NCBI GenBank assembly: GCA_016782125.1
Contig: JADDPA010000161.1
Coordinates: 1 to 40,779 of the forward strand
DNA from: Thermobaculum sp.
Lineage (GTDB): Bacteria; Chloroflexota; Chloroflexia; Thermobaculales; Thermobaculaceae
Direction: 5' to 3'
DNA length: 40,779 nt
A program made the position numbers and the translations under genes. Positions 6,961 through 15,304 of the stretch are shown here, piece after piece. Within the stretch, counting starts at the first letter, position 1, and each line of letters starts with the position of its first letter. Under the pieces are notes generated by a model, which saw only the letters and a program-made list of their open reading frames with translations, searched no databases and was not told the DNA's origin.

Positions 6961-8705
6961 GCTTCGCTCCTCCCTACTGCCGACGGTAGGGTGAAATAAA
7001 AGATCGACCCCTGTCCGACACTGCTCTCGACCCATATCTTTCCACCGTGCGCTTCGATGATGTTGCGGCAGATTGCCAGCCCCAAGCCGGTGCCATGTTG
7101 TGGTCGAAACTCCATACCTTCAACCTGATAGAAGCGCTCAAAGACCTTTTCGAGCGCATCCGGCGGTATGCCTGTACCTTCGTCGAGTACCCCGACCAGT
7201 ACGCCGTCCCTGGTGCGCTCCGCTCCTACAACGAGGTCGCTATCCTCGGGTGAGAACTTCGCCGCGTTCTCCACGAGGTTGCGCAGCACCTGCCCAATGC
7301 GTTCGCCATCGCAACGCACCAAGGGGAGCGACGAACCGACCTGAAAGATGAGGTTCCGACCACCTGCCAGGACCTCCAAATTGCCTCGCTGCTCCTCGAT
7401 AACGTCGTCCATGTGCTGCCAGTCGAAAATCATGCGGAGTGCTCCTGCCTCGAGCCGTGAGAGGTCCAGCAGATCGGTGACGAGCCGGCGCAGCCGCTCA
7501 GCGTTCGACTCGATCTCATCGATCCAGTCCCGCTCCATCTCCTTGGAAATATTCAGTTCGTCGGCGCATTTGAGGGAGGACGCGAAACCTTGAATCACCG
7601 TGATCGGGGTGCGCAGCTCGTGGCTGACGGTACCGAGCAATTGTGTGCGCAGCTTGTCCGCTTCCTTCGCGGCCTCGCTCGCCGCAGCTTCCTCGAACAG
7701 AAACGCCGTGTGGATCGCGGTAGCGGCCTGCATGGCCAAAGTGTTCGCAAAGCGCAACTCGTGCTGCGTTGCCCGGTGGCTCTCAGCTCGCCCCAGGCAG
7801 AGGACGCCGATGCTTCGAGCGCCGGGTGCAACCATCGGCATCAGCGTCGCCGAGACGATCGGCGCCTGATGCAGCACCGAGGGCCGGGAACGACGCGTCG
7901 CCGGGAGGTCGGGGATCGAGGCGGGCACACGGCTATACAGCACGCGGTACAAGATGTCCGATGGTATGGCGCACATCGGCGCCTGCTTGAACTGGCCGTC
8001 ACTTCTCAGTGAGTAGCACGTCGTAAAGGTGGCGTCGCGTTCGTCGTATAGGAAAATAGCGGCGTAGCAGCACCGCGACGGCCCGAGCGCCCCCGCCAGC
8101 ACCGCCTCCGTCACGGTCGAGATGTCGCCCATATGCATCGGCGCCGCCGCGGCGCGCTGGAGGGCGCTAAACTCATCGCGCCGGCGTGCCTTTCCCTCGC
8201 GTGAGTCTCCCGCCCTGCTAACATACGTAAGCACAAAGAAGAGCGACCACAGCAGACCCAGATGCACCATCCACGCCGACGAGTAGCTTGGTCCAAGATT
8301 GACGATAAGGCCGTAGAGCACACTTGCGCCGAGGCAGTAATACGCTCCAACCTTAGCGCCGTGCTGTAGGACAACGACGGCGAGCGGCAACATGAACAGC
8401 GCGACGAGTGGACTCTCCGAGCGCCCGGTGACGAGCACGAGGAGGGTTATGCACGCCAGGTCGAGCGTCAGCGCAACGCGGCGGGCCAAGTTTGTCAGGT
8501 GGTATTTGTGCAAACTCGGCGTGTGGTGCAACGCTGCGTAACCAGCTGCAGCGATTACGATCGCCCAGGGGAAGGACTTGACGGAGAGGGCAGAACCAGT
8601 AACCAGCAGTGCCACTCCGGTAAGCACAACAAGGCCCAGTCGAAGCCGCGCAACGGTCGAATCAGTCGCATTAACGAGAAACTGGCGTTGTTCGTAGACG
8701 GCCAT
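6945..8705 (-). CDS. membrane sensor histidine kinase with GAF domain
   Basis: A 586-residue sensor kinase. Residues 20-165 hold about six hydrophobic segments (for example LGLVVLTGVALLVTGSAL and LLWSLFFVLTYVS). A GAF-like domain spans roughly 185-340. A short coiled linker leads to the dimerisation domain with phospho-acceptor H362 (SHELRTP). The ATP domain has the N box at N480, the G1 box DEGTG (508-512) and the G2 box GTGLGLA (538-544). The ATG at 8705 is chosen because GGGGGAG lies seven bases upstream and a strong promoter sits at 8735-8763. No extracytoplasmic domain of any size is visible, so it may sense a membrane or cytosolic signal. First gene of a three-gene operon. Confidence 0.92.
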   Translation of the reverse strand: MAVYEQRQFLVNATDSTVARLRLGLVVLTGVALLVTGSALSVKSFPWAIVIAAAGYAALHHTPSLHKYHLTNLARRVALTLDLACITLLVLVTGRSESPLVALFMLPLAVVVLQHGAKVGAYYCLGASVLYGLIVNLGPSYSSAWMVHLGLLWSLFFVLTYVSRAGDSREGKARRRDEFSALQRAAAAPMHMGDISTVTEAVLAGALGPSRCCYAAIFLYDERDATFTTCYSLRSDGQFKQAPMCAIPSDILYRVLYSRVPASIPDLPATRRSRPSVLHQAPIVSATLMPMVAPGARSIGVLCLGRAESHRATQHELRFANTLAMQAATAIHTAFLFEEAAASEAAKEADKLRTQLLGTVSHELRTPITVIQGFASSLKCADELNISKEMERDWIDEIESNAERLRRLVTDLLDLSRLEAGALRMIFDWQHMDDVIEEQRGNLEVLAGGRNLIFQVGSSLPLVRCDGERIGQVLRNLVENAAKFSPEDSDLVVGAERTRDGVLVGVLDEGTGIPPDALEKVFERFYQVEGMEFRPQHGTGLGLAICRNIIEAHGGKIWVESSVGQGSIFYFTLPSAVGRSEACLAS

Positions 8706-8734
8706 TTGTTCGCTCCCCCTTCCTCGTACTGCGC

Positions 8735-8763
8735 AGTATATGGATGCCGCCGGAGCGTGGCAA
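8735..8763 (-). promoter_or_regulatory. promoter of the kinase-regulator operon
   Basis: Minus strand TTGCCA (8763-8758), 17-base spacer, TATACT (8740-8735), giving a leader of about 23 bases. Confidence 0.75.
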
Positions 8764-8928
8764 CAGGTTGAAACGTGTTTGAAGGTGAAAATATTTGACA
8801 AGAGTTAACAGCGTGACTGGCAAGGTTTGGCAACTCCCGACGCCCTCACGGTCCCCATGTGCCGTCACGCATAGGTGTAACAGACCGTTGCGGAAAGTCG
8901 CTTTTTTCGCTGCCTATAACTTCCAGGT

Positions 8929-8958
8929 TTGACACTCTTTCTTTGTCGGTTCTAAAAT
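8929..8958 (+). promoter_or_regulatory. promoter of gcvT-gcvH
   Basis: TTGACA (8929-8934), 18-base spacer, TAAAAT (8953-8958). The start codon is only about 22 bases after the expected transcription start, so there is no room for a glycine riboswitch. Confidence 0.75.
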
Positions 8959-8986
8959 ACGGGTCATTCATAGTGGGGAGACGGCA

Positions 8987-10099
8987 ATGCACACAGCCAC
9001 GCGACAAACGCCCTTGTTTGAGACACACCGGGAACTGGGTGGGCGCATGGTCCCCTTTGCGGGGTGGATGATGCCGGTCCAGTACACCGGAGTGTTAGAG
9101 GAGCACCGCGCGGTGCGTTCCGGCGCGGGGCTGTCCGATCTGTCGCATATGGGCGAAATCGAGATCTCGGGGGAACAGGCACTCAGCTTTCTCAACTACG
9201 CACTAACTAACGACGCAGCAAAGCTCGAGCCCGGCTCGGCGCAGTACACGCTCATCCCTTACACCGATGGAACCATCGTTGACGATGCGATCTTGTACCG
9301 GCTCGAAGACCGCTACCTGCTCGTCGTTAACGCCAGCAACGTCGTGAAGGACCTGGACTGGCTCCGACACCAGGCGCTTGGCTTTCCCGCCTCCGAGATG
9401 CGCGACGTGTCTGACCAGACTGCCCTCGTCGCCATCCAGGGGCCATGTTCCGAAGAGGTACTCCGGCCACTGATGGACGCTGACGTCGCGACACTTGGCT
9501 ACTACCACGCCGCCCAGGCAACGGTCGGTGGCGCTTCCGCGCTGGTTGCGCGTACCGGCTACACCGGCGAAGATGGCTTCGAGATCTTCGTAGGTTCGGG
9601 CGACGCGACCCGCGTTTGGCACGCGCTGCTAACCCAGGGTAAGCCGCTCGGACTTATTCCGGTCGGGCTTGCCGCACGGGATACGCTACGGCTGGAGGCG
9701 AAGATGGCATTGTACGGGCACGAGATCAGCGATCAGACAAACCCGGTCGAGGCGGGACTTGGCTGGGCGGTCAGCCTGGAGAAGGGTGACTTCGTCGGCC
9801 GTGAAGCCTTGGAACGTGAGAAGAGGCTTGGTCCGGCTCGCAAGCTGATCGGCTTTGAACTGCTCGAGCTCGGAGTGCCACGTGCGGAGCAGCCGATCTA
9901 CAAGGACGGTGTGCAAGTCGGCTTTGTGACCAGCGGCACCTACTCGCCGACCCTTAACAAGCCCATAGGTCTTGGCTATGTCCCCATTCGCTTCTCACGG
10001 CTGGAGACGGAGTTCGACATCTTGATCCGGTATCGCCCGGTCCGGGCGCGAGTCGTCAGAACCCCATTCTATAAGCGCGAGAGAGGAGCAAGCTCGTGA
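8987..10099 (+). CDS. gcvT: aminomethyltransferase, T-protein of the glycine cleavage system
   Basis: Transfers the methylene group from the aminomethyl-lipoyl H-protein to tetrahydrofolate and releases ammonia. The 370 residues match the usual GcvT length. Landmarks include TPLFETHRELGGRMVPFAGW at the N-terminus, the DLSHMGEI segment with folate-site residues, ANTYTLI-like QYTLIPYTDGTIVDDAILYR, ARTGYTGEDGFEIF and the C-terminal GFVTSGTYSPTLNKPIGLGYV. The ATG has GGGGAG upstream. The stop overlaps the gcvH start by four bases. gcvP and lpd are not in this window. Confidence 0.95.
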   Translation: MHTATRQTPLFETHRELGGRMVPFAGWMMPVQYTGVLEEHRAVRSGAGLSDLSHMGEIEISGEQALSFLNYALTNDAAKLEPGSAQYTLIPYTDGTIVDDAILYRLEDRYLLVVNASNVVKDLDWLRHQALGFPASEMRDVSDQTALVAIQGPCSEEVLRPLMDADVATLGYYHAAQATVGGASALVARTGYTGEDGFEIFVGSGDATRVWHALLTQGKPLGLIPVGLAARDTLRLEAKMALYGHEISDQTNPVEAGLGWAVSLEKGDFVGREALEREKRLGPARKLIGFELLELGVPRAEQPIYKDGVQVGFVTSGTYSPTLNKPIGLGYVPIRFSRLETEFDILIRYRPVRARVVRTPFYKRERGASS

Positions 10100-10476
10100 A
10101 TCCCGATGATCGCCGGTATACACAAGAACACGAGTGGGTCCGGATCGAGGGCGACCTCGCGACCATTGGCATTACCCACCATGCACAGCATCAGTTGGGC
10201 GATGTTGTGTACGTGGACCTGCCGGAGGTCGGTGCGACGCTGAATCAGCATCAGCCGTTCGGCAGTATCGACTCCGTCAAGACTGCCTCCGATCTTTTCA
10301 GCCCAATTAGTGGCGAGGTTGTCGAGGTCAACAGTGCGGTCACAGACGACCCCGCGGTCGTAAACGCCGACCCCTTCGGCCAGGGGTGGATGCTGCGCGT
10401 ACGACCCAGCGATCCGGCGGAAGCAGACGCCCTTATGACTGCAGACCAGTATGGGTTGTACACGCAGGAGTCGTAG
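10096..10476 (+). CDS. gcvH: glycine cleavage system H protein
   Basis: The lipoyl carrier that shuttles the aminomethyl group between the P, T and L proteins. At 126 residues it has the normal length. It starts RRYTQEHEWVRIEGDLATIG, and the lipoylated lysine is K62 in GSIDSVKTASDLFSP. The C-terminal DPFGQGWMLRV is also standard. The start is GTG, overlapping the gcvT stop (GTGA), so the two are coupled. Confidence 0.96.
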   Translation: MNPDDRRYTQEHEWVRIEGDLATIGITHHAQHQLGDVVYVDLPEVGATLNQHQPFGSIDSVKTASDLFSPISGEVVEVNSAVTDDPAVVNADPFGQGWMLRVRPSDPAEADALMTADQYGLYTQES

Positions 10477-10590
10477 GCAGAGTGGTTATTAGCCTACTTC
10501 AATCGACAAAAACATATCATTCATCCGCACCCTTTGCGGCCAACGCCCGTTTTCACTGATTTTTGCTGCGACCGTCCGATGACTCGCCTA

Positions 10591-11241
10591 CTAACTTCTG
10601 GCTTGGCCTAACCCGGCCTCTCGAGCCAGCAAAACAGCTTCCGCCCGGTCCGCGACTTGGAGCTTCGCGAAGATGTTGGAGACGTGGTTGCGGACCGTCT
10701 TGAGAGTGAGTGTGAGGCGAGCGGCGATCTCCGGGTTGCTACGGCCCTGCGCGATGAGGTTCAGGATCTCCCGCTCACGCTCGGTGAGCTCCGGGAAGGC
10801 AGGTGCGGCGGACAGGGGCCGGGAGAAGAAGGCGATCAACCGCTCGGCGATAGCGGGGCTGAAGATCGCTTCACCATCGCCCGCCACCTTGACGGCGCGG
10901 ACCATGTCTGCTGCACTCGCGCCCTTGAGCACGTACCCCCGCGCGCCGGCCCTGAGCGCGGCGAATACCAGATCGTCGTCCTCGTACATCGTGACGATGA
11001 GGACGCGCGCATCGGGGTCTTCTGCGAGGATACAGCGGGTCGCCTCGATGCCGCCTGTGCCAGGCATCTGCAAATCCATAAGCACGACGGCAGGCCGCAA
11101 GTCCACAACTAGCTCGACCGCTTCCTCGCCCGTGGCCGCTTCGCCCACGACTTCTATTCCGGGCGTCGAGGCGAGCAGCGACCGCATCCCACTTCGGAAG
11201 ACGGGGTGATCATCGGCCACGAGTACTCGCAAGGTCTCCAT
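10591..11241 (-). CDS. response regulator, NarL/FixJ family
   Basis: A 216-residue regulator with an N-terminal receiver (D10-D11, phospho-acceptor D56 in LMDLQMPGTGG, K106 in YVLKGAS) and a C-terminal LuxR-type helix-turn-helix (LTEREREILNLIAQGRSNPE, then TVRNHVSNIFAKL). It starts at an ATG with AAAGGGAG upstream, 12 bases after the stop of the paired kinase, so the two form one operon. It is most probably phosphorylated by that kinase; the target genes are not apparent. Confidence 0.93.
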   Translation of the reverse strand: METLRVLVADDHPVFRSGMRSLLASTPGIEVVGEAATGEEAVELVVDLRPAVVLMDLQMPGTGGIEATRCILAEDPDARVLIVTMYEDDDLVFAALRAGARGYVLKGASAADMVRAVKVAGDGEAIFSPAIAERLIAFFSRPLSAAPAFPELTEREREILNLIAQGRSNPEIAARLTLTLKTVRNHVSNIFAKLQVADRAEAVLLAREAGLGQARS

Positions 11242-11253
11242 TCTCTGCTCCCT

Positions 11254-13392
11254 TTAGCTCGGATGATCCATGGTAGATGGCTCATCTGACGGCCCGGACA
11301 GCGGCAGTTCCGCACATACGCGCAAGCCACCAGTTGGCACCGACTCGAACACACAGCGGCCGCTCAGCTCCTCGGCGCGCTCGCGCATCGAGTGCAATCC
11401 CACGCCGGTCTTGCGCTCCCGCGGCATGCCGATACCATCATCGGTGACATCGACCACGAGTGCGTCGCCGTCGAGTGCGATCCGCACGAGGCACGTGCTC
11501 GCGCGGGCGTGTTGGACAACGTTCGCAAGCGCCTCCTGGACGATCCGGTAGGCGGCGACCTCGACGGCCGCAGGCAATGTTGGCAGGAGTTGTGGCGCAT
11601 CTACGCGCACCTGGAGGGCGTCTCGCCCGTACTGGGACACACGGGCACGTATGGCCCCGGCGAGGCCCAGCTCGTCGAGGGCAGGTGGGCGCAACGCGTA
11701 CACGAGGCGTCGCACCTCGTCCACTGCCGCCTCGGCCTCCCCACCCAGCTCGATAAGCAGTTTGTCGGCGGCATCGGGATCGCGCCTGAGCAGGTTGCGA
11801 ATTGCGCCGACCTGCAGACCGACGCCGGCTAGTACGGGACCGAGACCGTCATGCAAGTCACGGCGCAGCCTGCGCCTCTCCTCCTCACGCGTCGTCACCA
11901 ACTGCTCGCGCGAGCACTGGAGGTCAACGGTGAGACGCACTGCGTGGAGCGCCACACCGGCATTCCGGGCCAGGTCATCGAGAAGTTGCCTGTCCGCAGG
12001 CCCAAATCCCCGCTCGCCTCCGCGGGGTGCGAGCAGCAGCTCCCCTACTGGCTCTCCCTGATATAGCAGCGGTACCCGTACCGGCTCGCCTCGCGGCATC
12101 CCCCCACTGGCGACCATCGTGCTACCATCCCCGTGCCCGAGAGCTATCGCGGCATAGGGAAGCCTGAGCGCATCCTTGACTGTCTCGACGATGGTAGGCA
12201 ATACGGCATCGGGAGCGAGCGCGGCGTCCAGACGTCGCCCAAGTCGGGATAGCACACTGTACGGATCTTCCCGTTCGCCATACATCAGGTGGTTCACTCC
12301 CCGTTGCAGGCGATCCCTGAGCGGAGCAAACAGTATCGAGACGAACCCCGCACCCACCAGTGAGAGCAACAGGTTGCCCTCGGCCCGATTCAGCGCCCCT
12401 ATACCTCCCACCACCAACAAATACAGCCCAGCCACAATCGCGGTGAGCGAGCCATATACCAGTGTCCGGTTGATGACGATGTCGATGTCCCACAAGCGGT
12501 ATCGCAGGATCGCCACGCCGATGCTGAGCGGAATCAGCAAGATGAAACCGTAGATCAGGGTGCGGAGGATCGTCCAGCCCAGCGGCCCGGAGATGGTAGC
12601 CGGGACCAGGGTGGCAAGTGCGAAGGCCAAGCAGAACCCTACCAGCGCGACCGCGGAACCGAAAACCACCCACTTGGTCTGCTGACGTTGCGCCGGACTT
12701 GATGCGTACTTGTAGCGATAGATCTGGACAAACACGAGGCTGCCGATGAAGAAGGGGCCTCGGAAGAGATCGGGGGCCGAGTCCGGAAGGAAGATATTGA
12801 CGCCGAACAGTAACCCGGCCGCGGCTACGAGCCAGCGTGTCCAGGAAGGCACAAATCGTCCGTCAGGGAAAACGTAGAAGAAGGCTGCGAAGCAGAGTTG
12901 TCCAGCGAAGTCCAGCAGGTTTGCGGGCAACCGGAACTCCGCGTGTACATCAGCCAGATCGTGCATCGTGCCGGTGAAGGACGCCCCGCCAAACAAGAGG
13001 AGCACAAACGAACTGAACCGGGCAACCAGATCGTCCGAACGTCGCTGGTAGAGCACCAGTGCCACTGCCACAAACACCAGCGTAGTTACAATCGGAATCA
13101 CGACGCCGTTGTATGCAGCGTACAATCCAACGGAGAGGCCAAGCTCCCAGAGTCTTTGTGCGGCCTCGGGAGTGAGCAGGCCGTCCTGGGAACATGCCTG
13201 GGCGGCACGGGTGCAAATCGTGGCGTACCGCTCGTAGGCGTACGGGATCCCCAACAGATTGAGCCCCAGGACGATGATGGCCAGGATGATCCAGACCGAC
13301 CGAGCCAGGTGCGCTGTCCCAACGTAAGAACCGTCGGGCGAGGCGAGACGAGGAACTCCTGGCGCCCCGACCTCTCCCCGCTCGACGTTCAT
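11254..13392 (-). CDS. NarX-type membrane sensor histidine kinase
   Basis: A 712-residue kinase of the HisKA_3 class. The N-terminal 340 residues are largely hydrophobic, with about eight to nine segments such as SVWIILAIIVLGLNLLGI and WLVAAAGLLFGVNIFL, plus an extracytoplasmic loop containing two Cys (CTRAAQACSQDG). A GAF-like region (about 365-480) precedes the phospho-acceptor H514 in RRDLHDGLGP. The ATPase part has EALANVVQHARA (N box), DDGIGMP and GVGLHSMRERA. The ATG has GGGGAG nine bases upstream. A TACAAT -10 box lies at 13457-13452 but its -35 is poor. Likely partner: the NarL-type regulator downstream. Confidence 0.9.
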   Translation of the reverse strand: MNVERGEVGAPGVPRLASPDGSYVGTAHLARSVWIILAIIVLGLNLLGIPYAYERYATICTRAAQACSQDGLLTPEAAQRLWELGLSVGLYAAYNGVVIPIVTTLVFVAVALVLYQRRSDDLVARFSSFVLLLFGGASFTGTMHDLADVHAEFRLPANLLDFAGQLCFAAFFYVFPDGRFVPSWTRWLVAAAGLLFGVNIFLPDSAPDLFRGPFFIGSLVFVQIYRYKYASSPAQRQQTKWVVFGSAVALVGFCLAFALATLVPATISGPLGWTILRTLIYGFILLIPLSIGVAILRYRLWDIDIVINRTLVYGSLTAIVAGLYLLVVGGIGALNRAEGNLLLSLVGAGFVSILFAPLRDRLQRGVNHLMYGEREDPYSVLSRLGRRLDAALAPDAVLPTIVETVKDALRLPYAAIALGHGDGSTMVASGGMPRGEPVRVPLLYQGEPVGELLLAPRGGERGFGPADRQLLDDLARNAGVALHAVRLTVDLQCSREQLVTTREEERRRLRRDLHDGLGPVLAGVGLQVGAIRNLLRRDPDAADKLLIELGGEAEAAVDEVRRLVYALRPPALDELGLAGAIRARVSQYGRDALQVRVDAPQLLPTLPAAVEVAAYRIVQEALANVVQHARASTCLVRIALDGDALVVDVTDDGIGMPRERKTGVGLHSMRERAEELSGRCVFESVPTGGLRVCAELPLSGPSDEPSTMDHPS

Positions 13393-13476
13393 GCCCGGTC
13401 TCTCCCCTGGTTACCTTTTTACATTCCTCGGACCGGCAGCTACCGAGGCGTATTGTACACCTGCGCGCCCCGGCAT

Positions 13477-13860
13477 CTAACGCCGCCGCCGCCAGACGAA
13501 GCTGCCGATAACGAGGGCCGATACAGCGGCTACACCCCTGCCGACCGAAAGCGCACCGGCAGCCGTCCCGCCCGCTCCGGTGTCCGGCATGCTTGGCACC
13601 TCGCTACCCTCAGCCTCGAAGCTGTAGGTCGCGCTATTGACCTGGTCGGCGTCAATCACTTCAAAGTCCTCCGCGGTGGGGAGATCCATAGGGTCGCCCT
13701 TGTGGCTACCCCCAAACCCCTCAGAGTTCTCCAGATCGCTCACGAGAGCGGTGTCCAGGGAGTAGTGTATGGACGTACGCCGTGGCACCTCGAGTTGCAC
13801 CGTGTATGTCTTTCCCCCCTCGCATTCGCGAGTGTTCGCGGGGGTCACCTCCATACCTAG
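13477..13860 (-). pseudogene. 3' part of a split gene for a secreted, anchored protein
   Basis: This fragment encodes about 127 residues of the C-terminal portion. There is a domain with CEGGKTYTVQLEVPRR, then a Ser/Glu-rich stretch, and a cell-surface sorting-like end: MPDTG, a hydrophobic segment (about 20 residues) and the tail RRRR. It has no signal peptide of its own. Its reading frame runs without interruption into the left end of the IS701-like element. If both insertion sequences are removed it joins in phase to the 5' part at 16540-16839. An internal ATG at 13854 could yield a cytosolic remnant, but the GGAGG-like sequence needed is missing. Confidence 0.75.
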
Positions 13861-13861
13861 T
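13857..13861. repeat. target-site duplication of the IS701-like element, left copy
   Basis: CTAGT here is repeated at 15300-15304 directly outside the other inverted repeat. If only CTAG is counted, the duplication is 4 bases, as I recall for this family. Confidence 0.75.
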
Positions 13862-15299
13862 CGCTGGTTGGTCAGGTTAGGGCACGGGGACTGCTGCAGC
13901 TGTCGGCTGCAGTTAGGAGGTGTCCTATGGCTACCCCTCGCAAGTCAACAAACCCAACGGTGCAGGCGATCGACCGGTTCTGTGTACAGTTCGATGACCT
14001 GTACTGCCGGGTCTCGGAGCGGCAGGCATTCCGGCAGTACCTGATCGGGCTCTTGCTGCCGAGGGAACACAACAAGACCCTGACTGTGTTGTCCTCGCTC
14101 GTGCCCGGGGCCAACAGACAGAAGCTGCATCACTTCGTGCACGACTCGCCTTGGGACTGTGATGCCGTAAACGCGCGAAGGCTCTCCGTATGGCAACAAC
14201 ACCGGGCGCTCGGCCCTCATCCGGGCGGGGTGCTCATAGTGGACGAGACGGGGGACAGAAAGCGCGGGCACGGGATCGAGCTGGCGGCAAGCCAGTACAT
14301 CGGCAAGCTTGGCCACACGGCGAACGGCGTTGTAAGCGTAACCAGCCACTGGAGCGATGGGAGCAGGCACGTGCCGCTAGGGGTGCGCGCGTACCGCCCG
14401 AAATCTCGCCTGCCTTTGGGCCAGGCTGATCCGAGGTTCCATACCAAGCCGGAACTCGCCTGGGAGTTGATCGAGGAGGCCAGGGAAGCCGGGGTGCCGT
14501 TCCGGGTCGTGGTCGCGGACAGCGTGTATGGGGAGAGTCCGAAGCTGGAGGAGAGGCTGTACCGAGCCAAACTCAAGTACATCCTGGCGCTGCGCCCTAA
14601 TAAGGGCACGTGGCAGCTGGTGGAGGATGAGGAGCATCCCCCCGCCTTCACCCCTGCCGAGGCAGCACAGAGCGTGCCGATCCCGGACTGGCACAGGACG
14701 GTGCGCACCGACAGCCACGGCAAGGGGTTAGTGCGGTACGTGGCCGAGCTCGAGCTGGGACCGTACTATGGGCCGGACAGGCCAACGAGGCTGGTAGCCG
14801 CGACCGAGGACCCTGAGAAGCTCAAGGCCGAGAACACCTGGTACATGATGACCAACCTAAGCCCCAAAGAGGCGAGCGCACCTGAGGTGTACGAGCTGTA
14901 CAGCCTGCGCGACTGGATCGAGCACTACTACAAGCCGGTCAAGCACGAGTTGGGCTGGGCGGACTTCCAGATGAGAAAGGAGCGGGCGATAGTGCGCCAC
15001 TGGCACCTGGTGATGCTGGCGTTCACCTTCAGTTTGATCGAGGGGATCGCACCCGGCGAGGGAGAGGCAGAGCAGGAAACCAACAGGGACGATGCGGAGG
15101 GGTCGGGGGGGAAAATCAGCCCCGCGTATAGTGTGGAACGATACGCTCCGACGAGTAAGGAGCTGGCTGTGCCCCTGGGCGCGCATCACCCTCTATTGGG
15201 GCAGATGGTCCACCGCACCTCCTCCAGTTGAACTCTCCGCCTTGCTTGACCATGTCGCCCATTCCCGACCCCTCGCCGCCCCCACCTGACCAACCAGCG
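13862..15299 (+). mobile_element. IS701-like insertion sequence, complete
   Basis: A 1438-base element. The first 16 bases (CGCTGGTTGGTCAGGT, 13862-13877) are repeated exactly in inverted orientation at 15284-15299, and the repeat continues imperfectly for about ten more bases. It is flanked by CTAGT duplications and contains one intact transposase gene. A hairpin (CTGCAGC/GCTGCAG, 13894-13912) stands just before the transposase ribosome-binding site and could block translation from transcripts reading in from outside. It inserted exactly at the edge of the IS630-like element. Confidence 0.88.
13927..15231 (+). CDS. IS701-family DDE transposase
   Basis: A 434-residue transposase. The catalytic acids are visible in their usual contexts: D106 (VLIVDETGDRKRG), D198 (VVVADSVYGES) and a Glu in the segment RDWIEHYYKPVKHELGW, which resembles the YREK-like signature of this group. 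The ATG has AGGAGG six bases upstream. The reading frame is intact and both ends of the element are preserved, so it may be active. Confidence 0.88.
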   Translation: MATPRKSTNPTVQAIDRFCVQFDDLYCRVSERQAFRQYLIGLLLPREHNKTLTVLSSLVPGANRQKLHHFVHDSPWDCDAVNARRLSVWQQHRALGPHPGGVLIVDETGDRKRGHGIELAASQYIGKLGHTANGVVSVTSHWSDGSRHVPLGVRAYRPKSRLPLGQADPRFHTKPELAWELIEEAREAGVPFRVVVADSVYGESPKLEERLYRAKLKYILALRPNKGTWQLVEDEEHPPAFTPAEAAQSVPIPDWHRTVRTDSHGKGLVRYVAELELGPYYGPDRPTRLVAATEDPEKLKAENTWYMMTNLSPKEASAPEVYELYSLRDWIEHYYKPVKHELGWADFQMRKERAIVRHWHLVMLAFTFSLIEGIAPGEGEAEQETNRDDAEGSGGKISPAYSVERYAPTSKELAVPLGAHHPLLGQMVHRTSSS

Positions 15300-15304
15300 C
15301 TAGT
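15300..15304. repeat. target-site duplication of the IS701-like element, right copy
   Basis: CTAGT, identical to 13857-13861. Its TA is also the left target dinucleotide of the IS630-like element, and its last GT belongs to that element's end. Confidence 0.7.

Noticed and set aside
8842-8986. Glycine riboswitch before gcvT
   Set aside because: The promoter at 8929-8958 leaves only about 22 bases of leader and no aptamer motifs are present.
12898-13860. Plus-strand frame of 320 residues opposite the NarX-type kinase and secreted-protein fragment
   Set aside because: It spans two real minus-strand genes and shows no domain.
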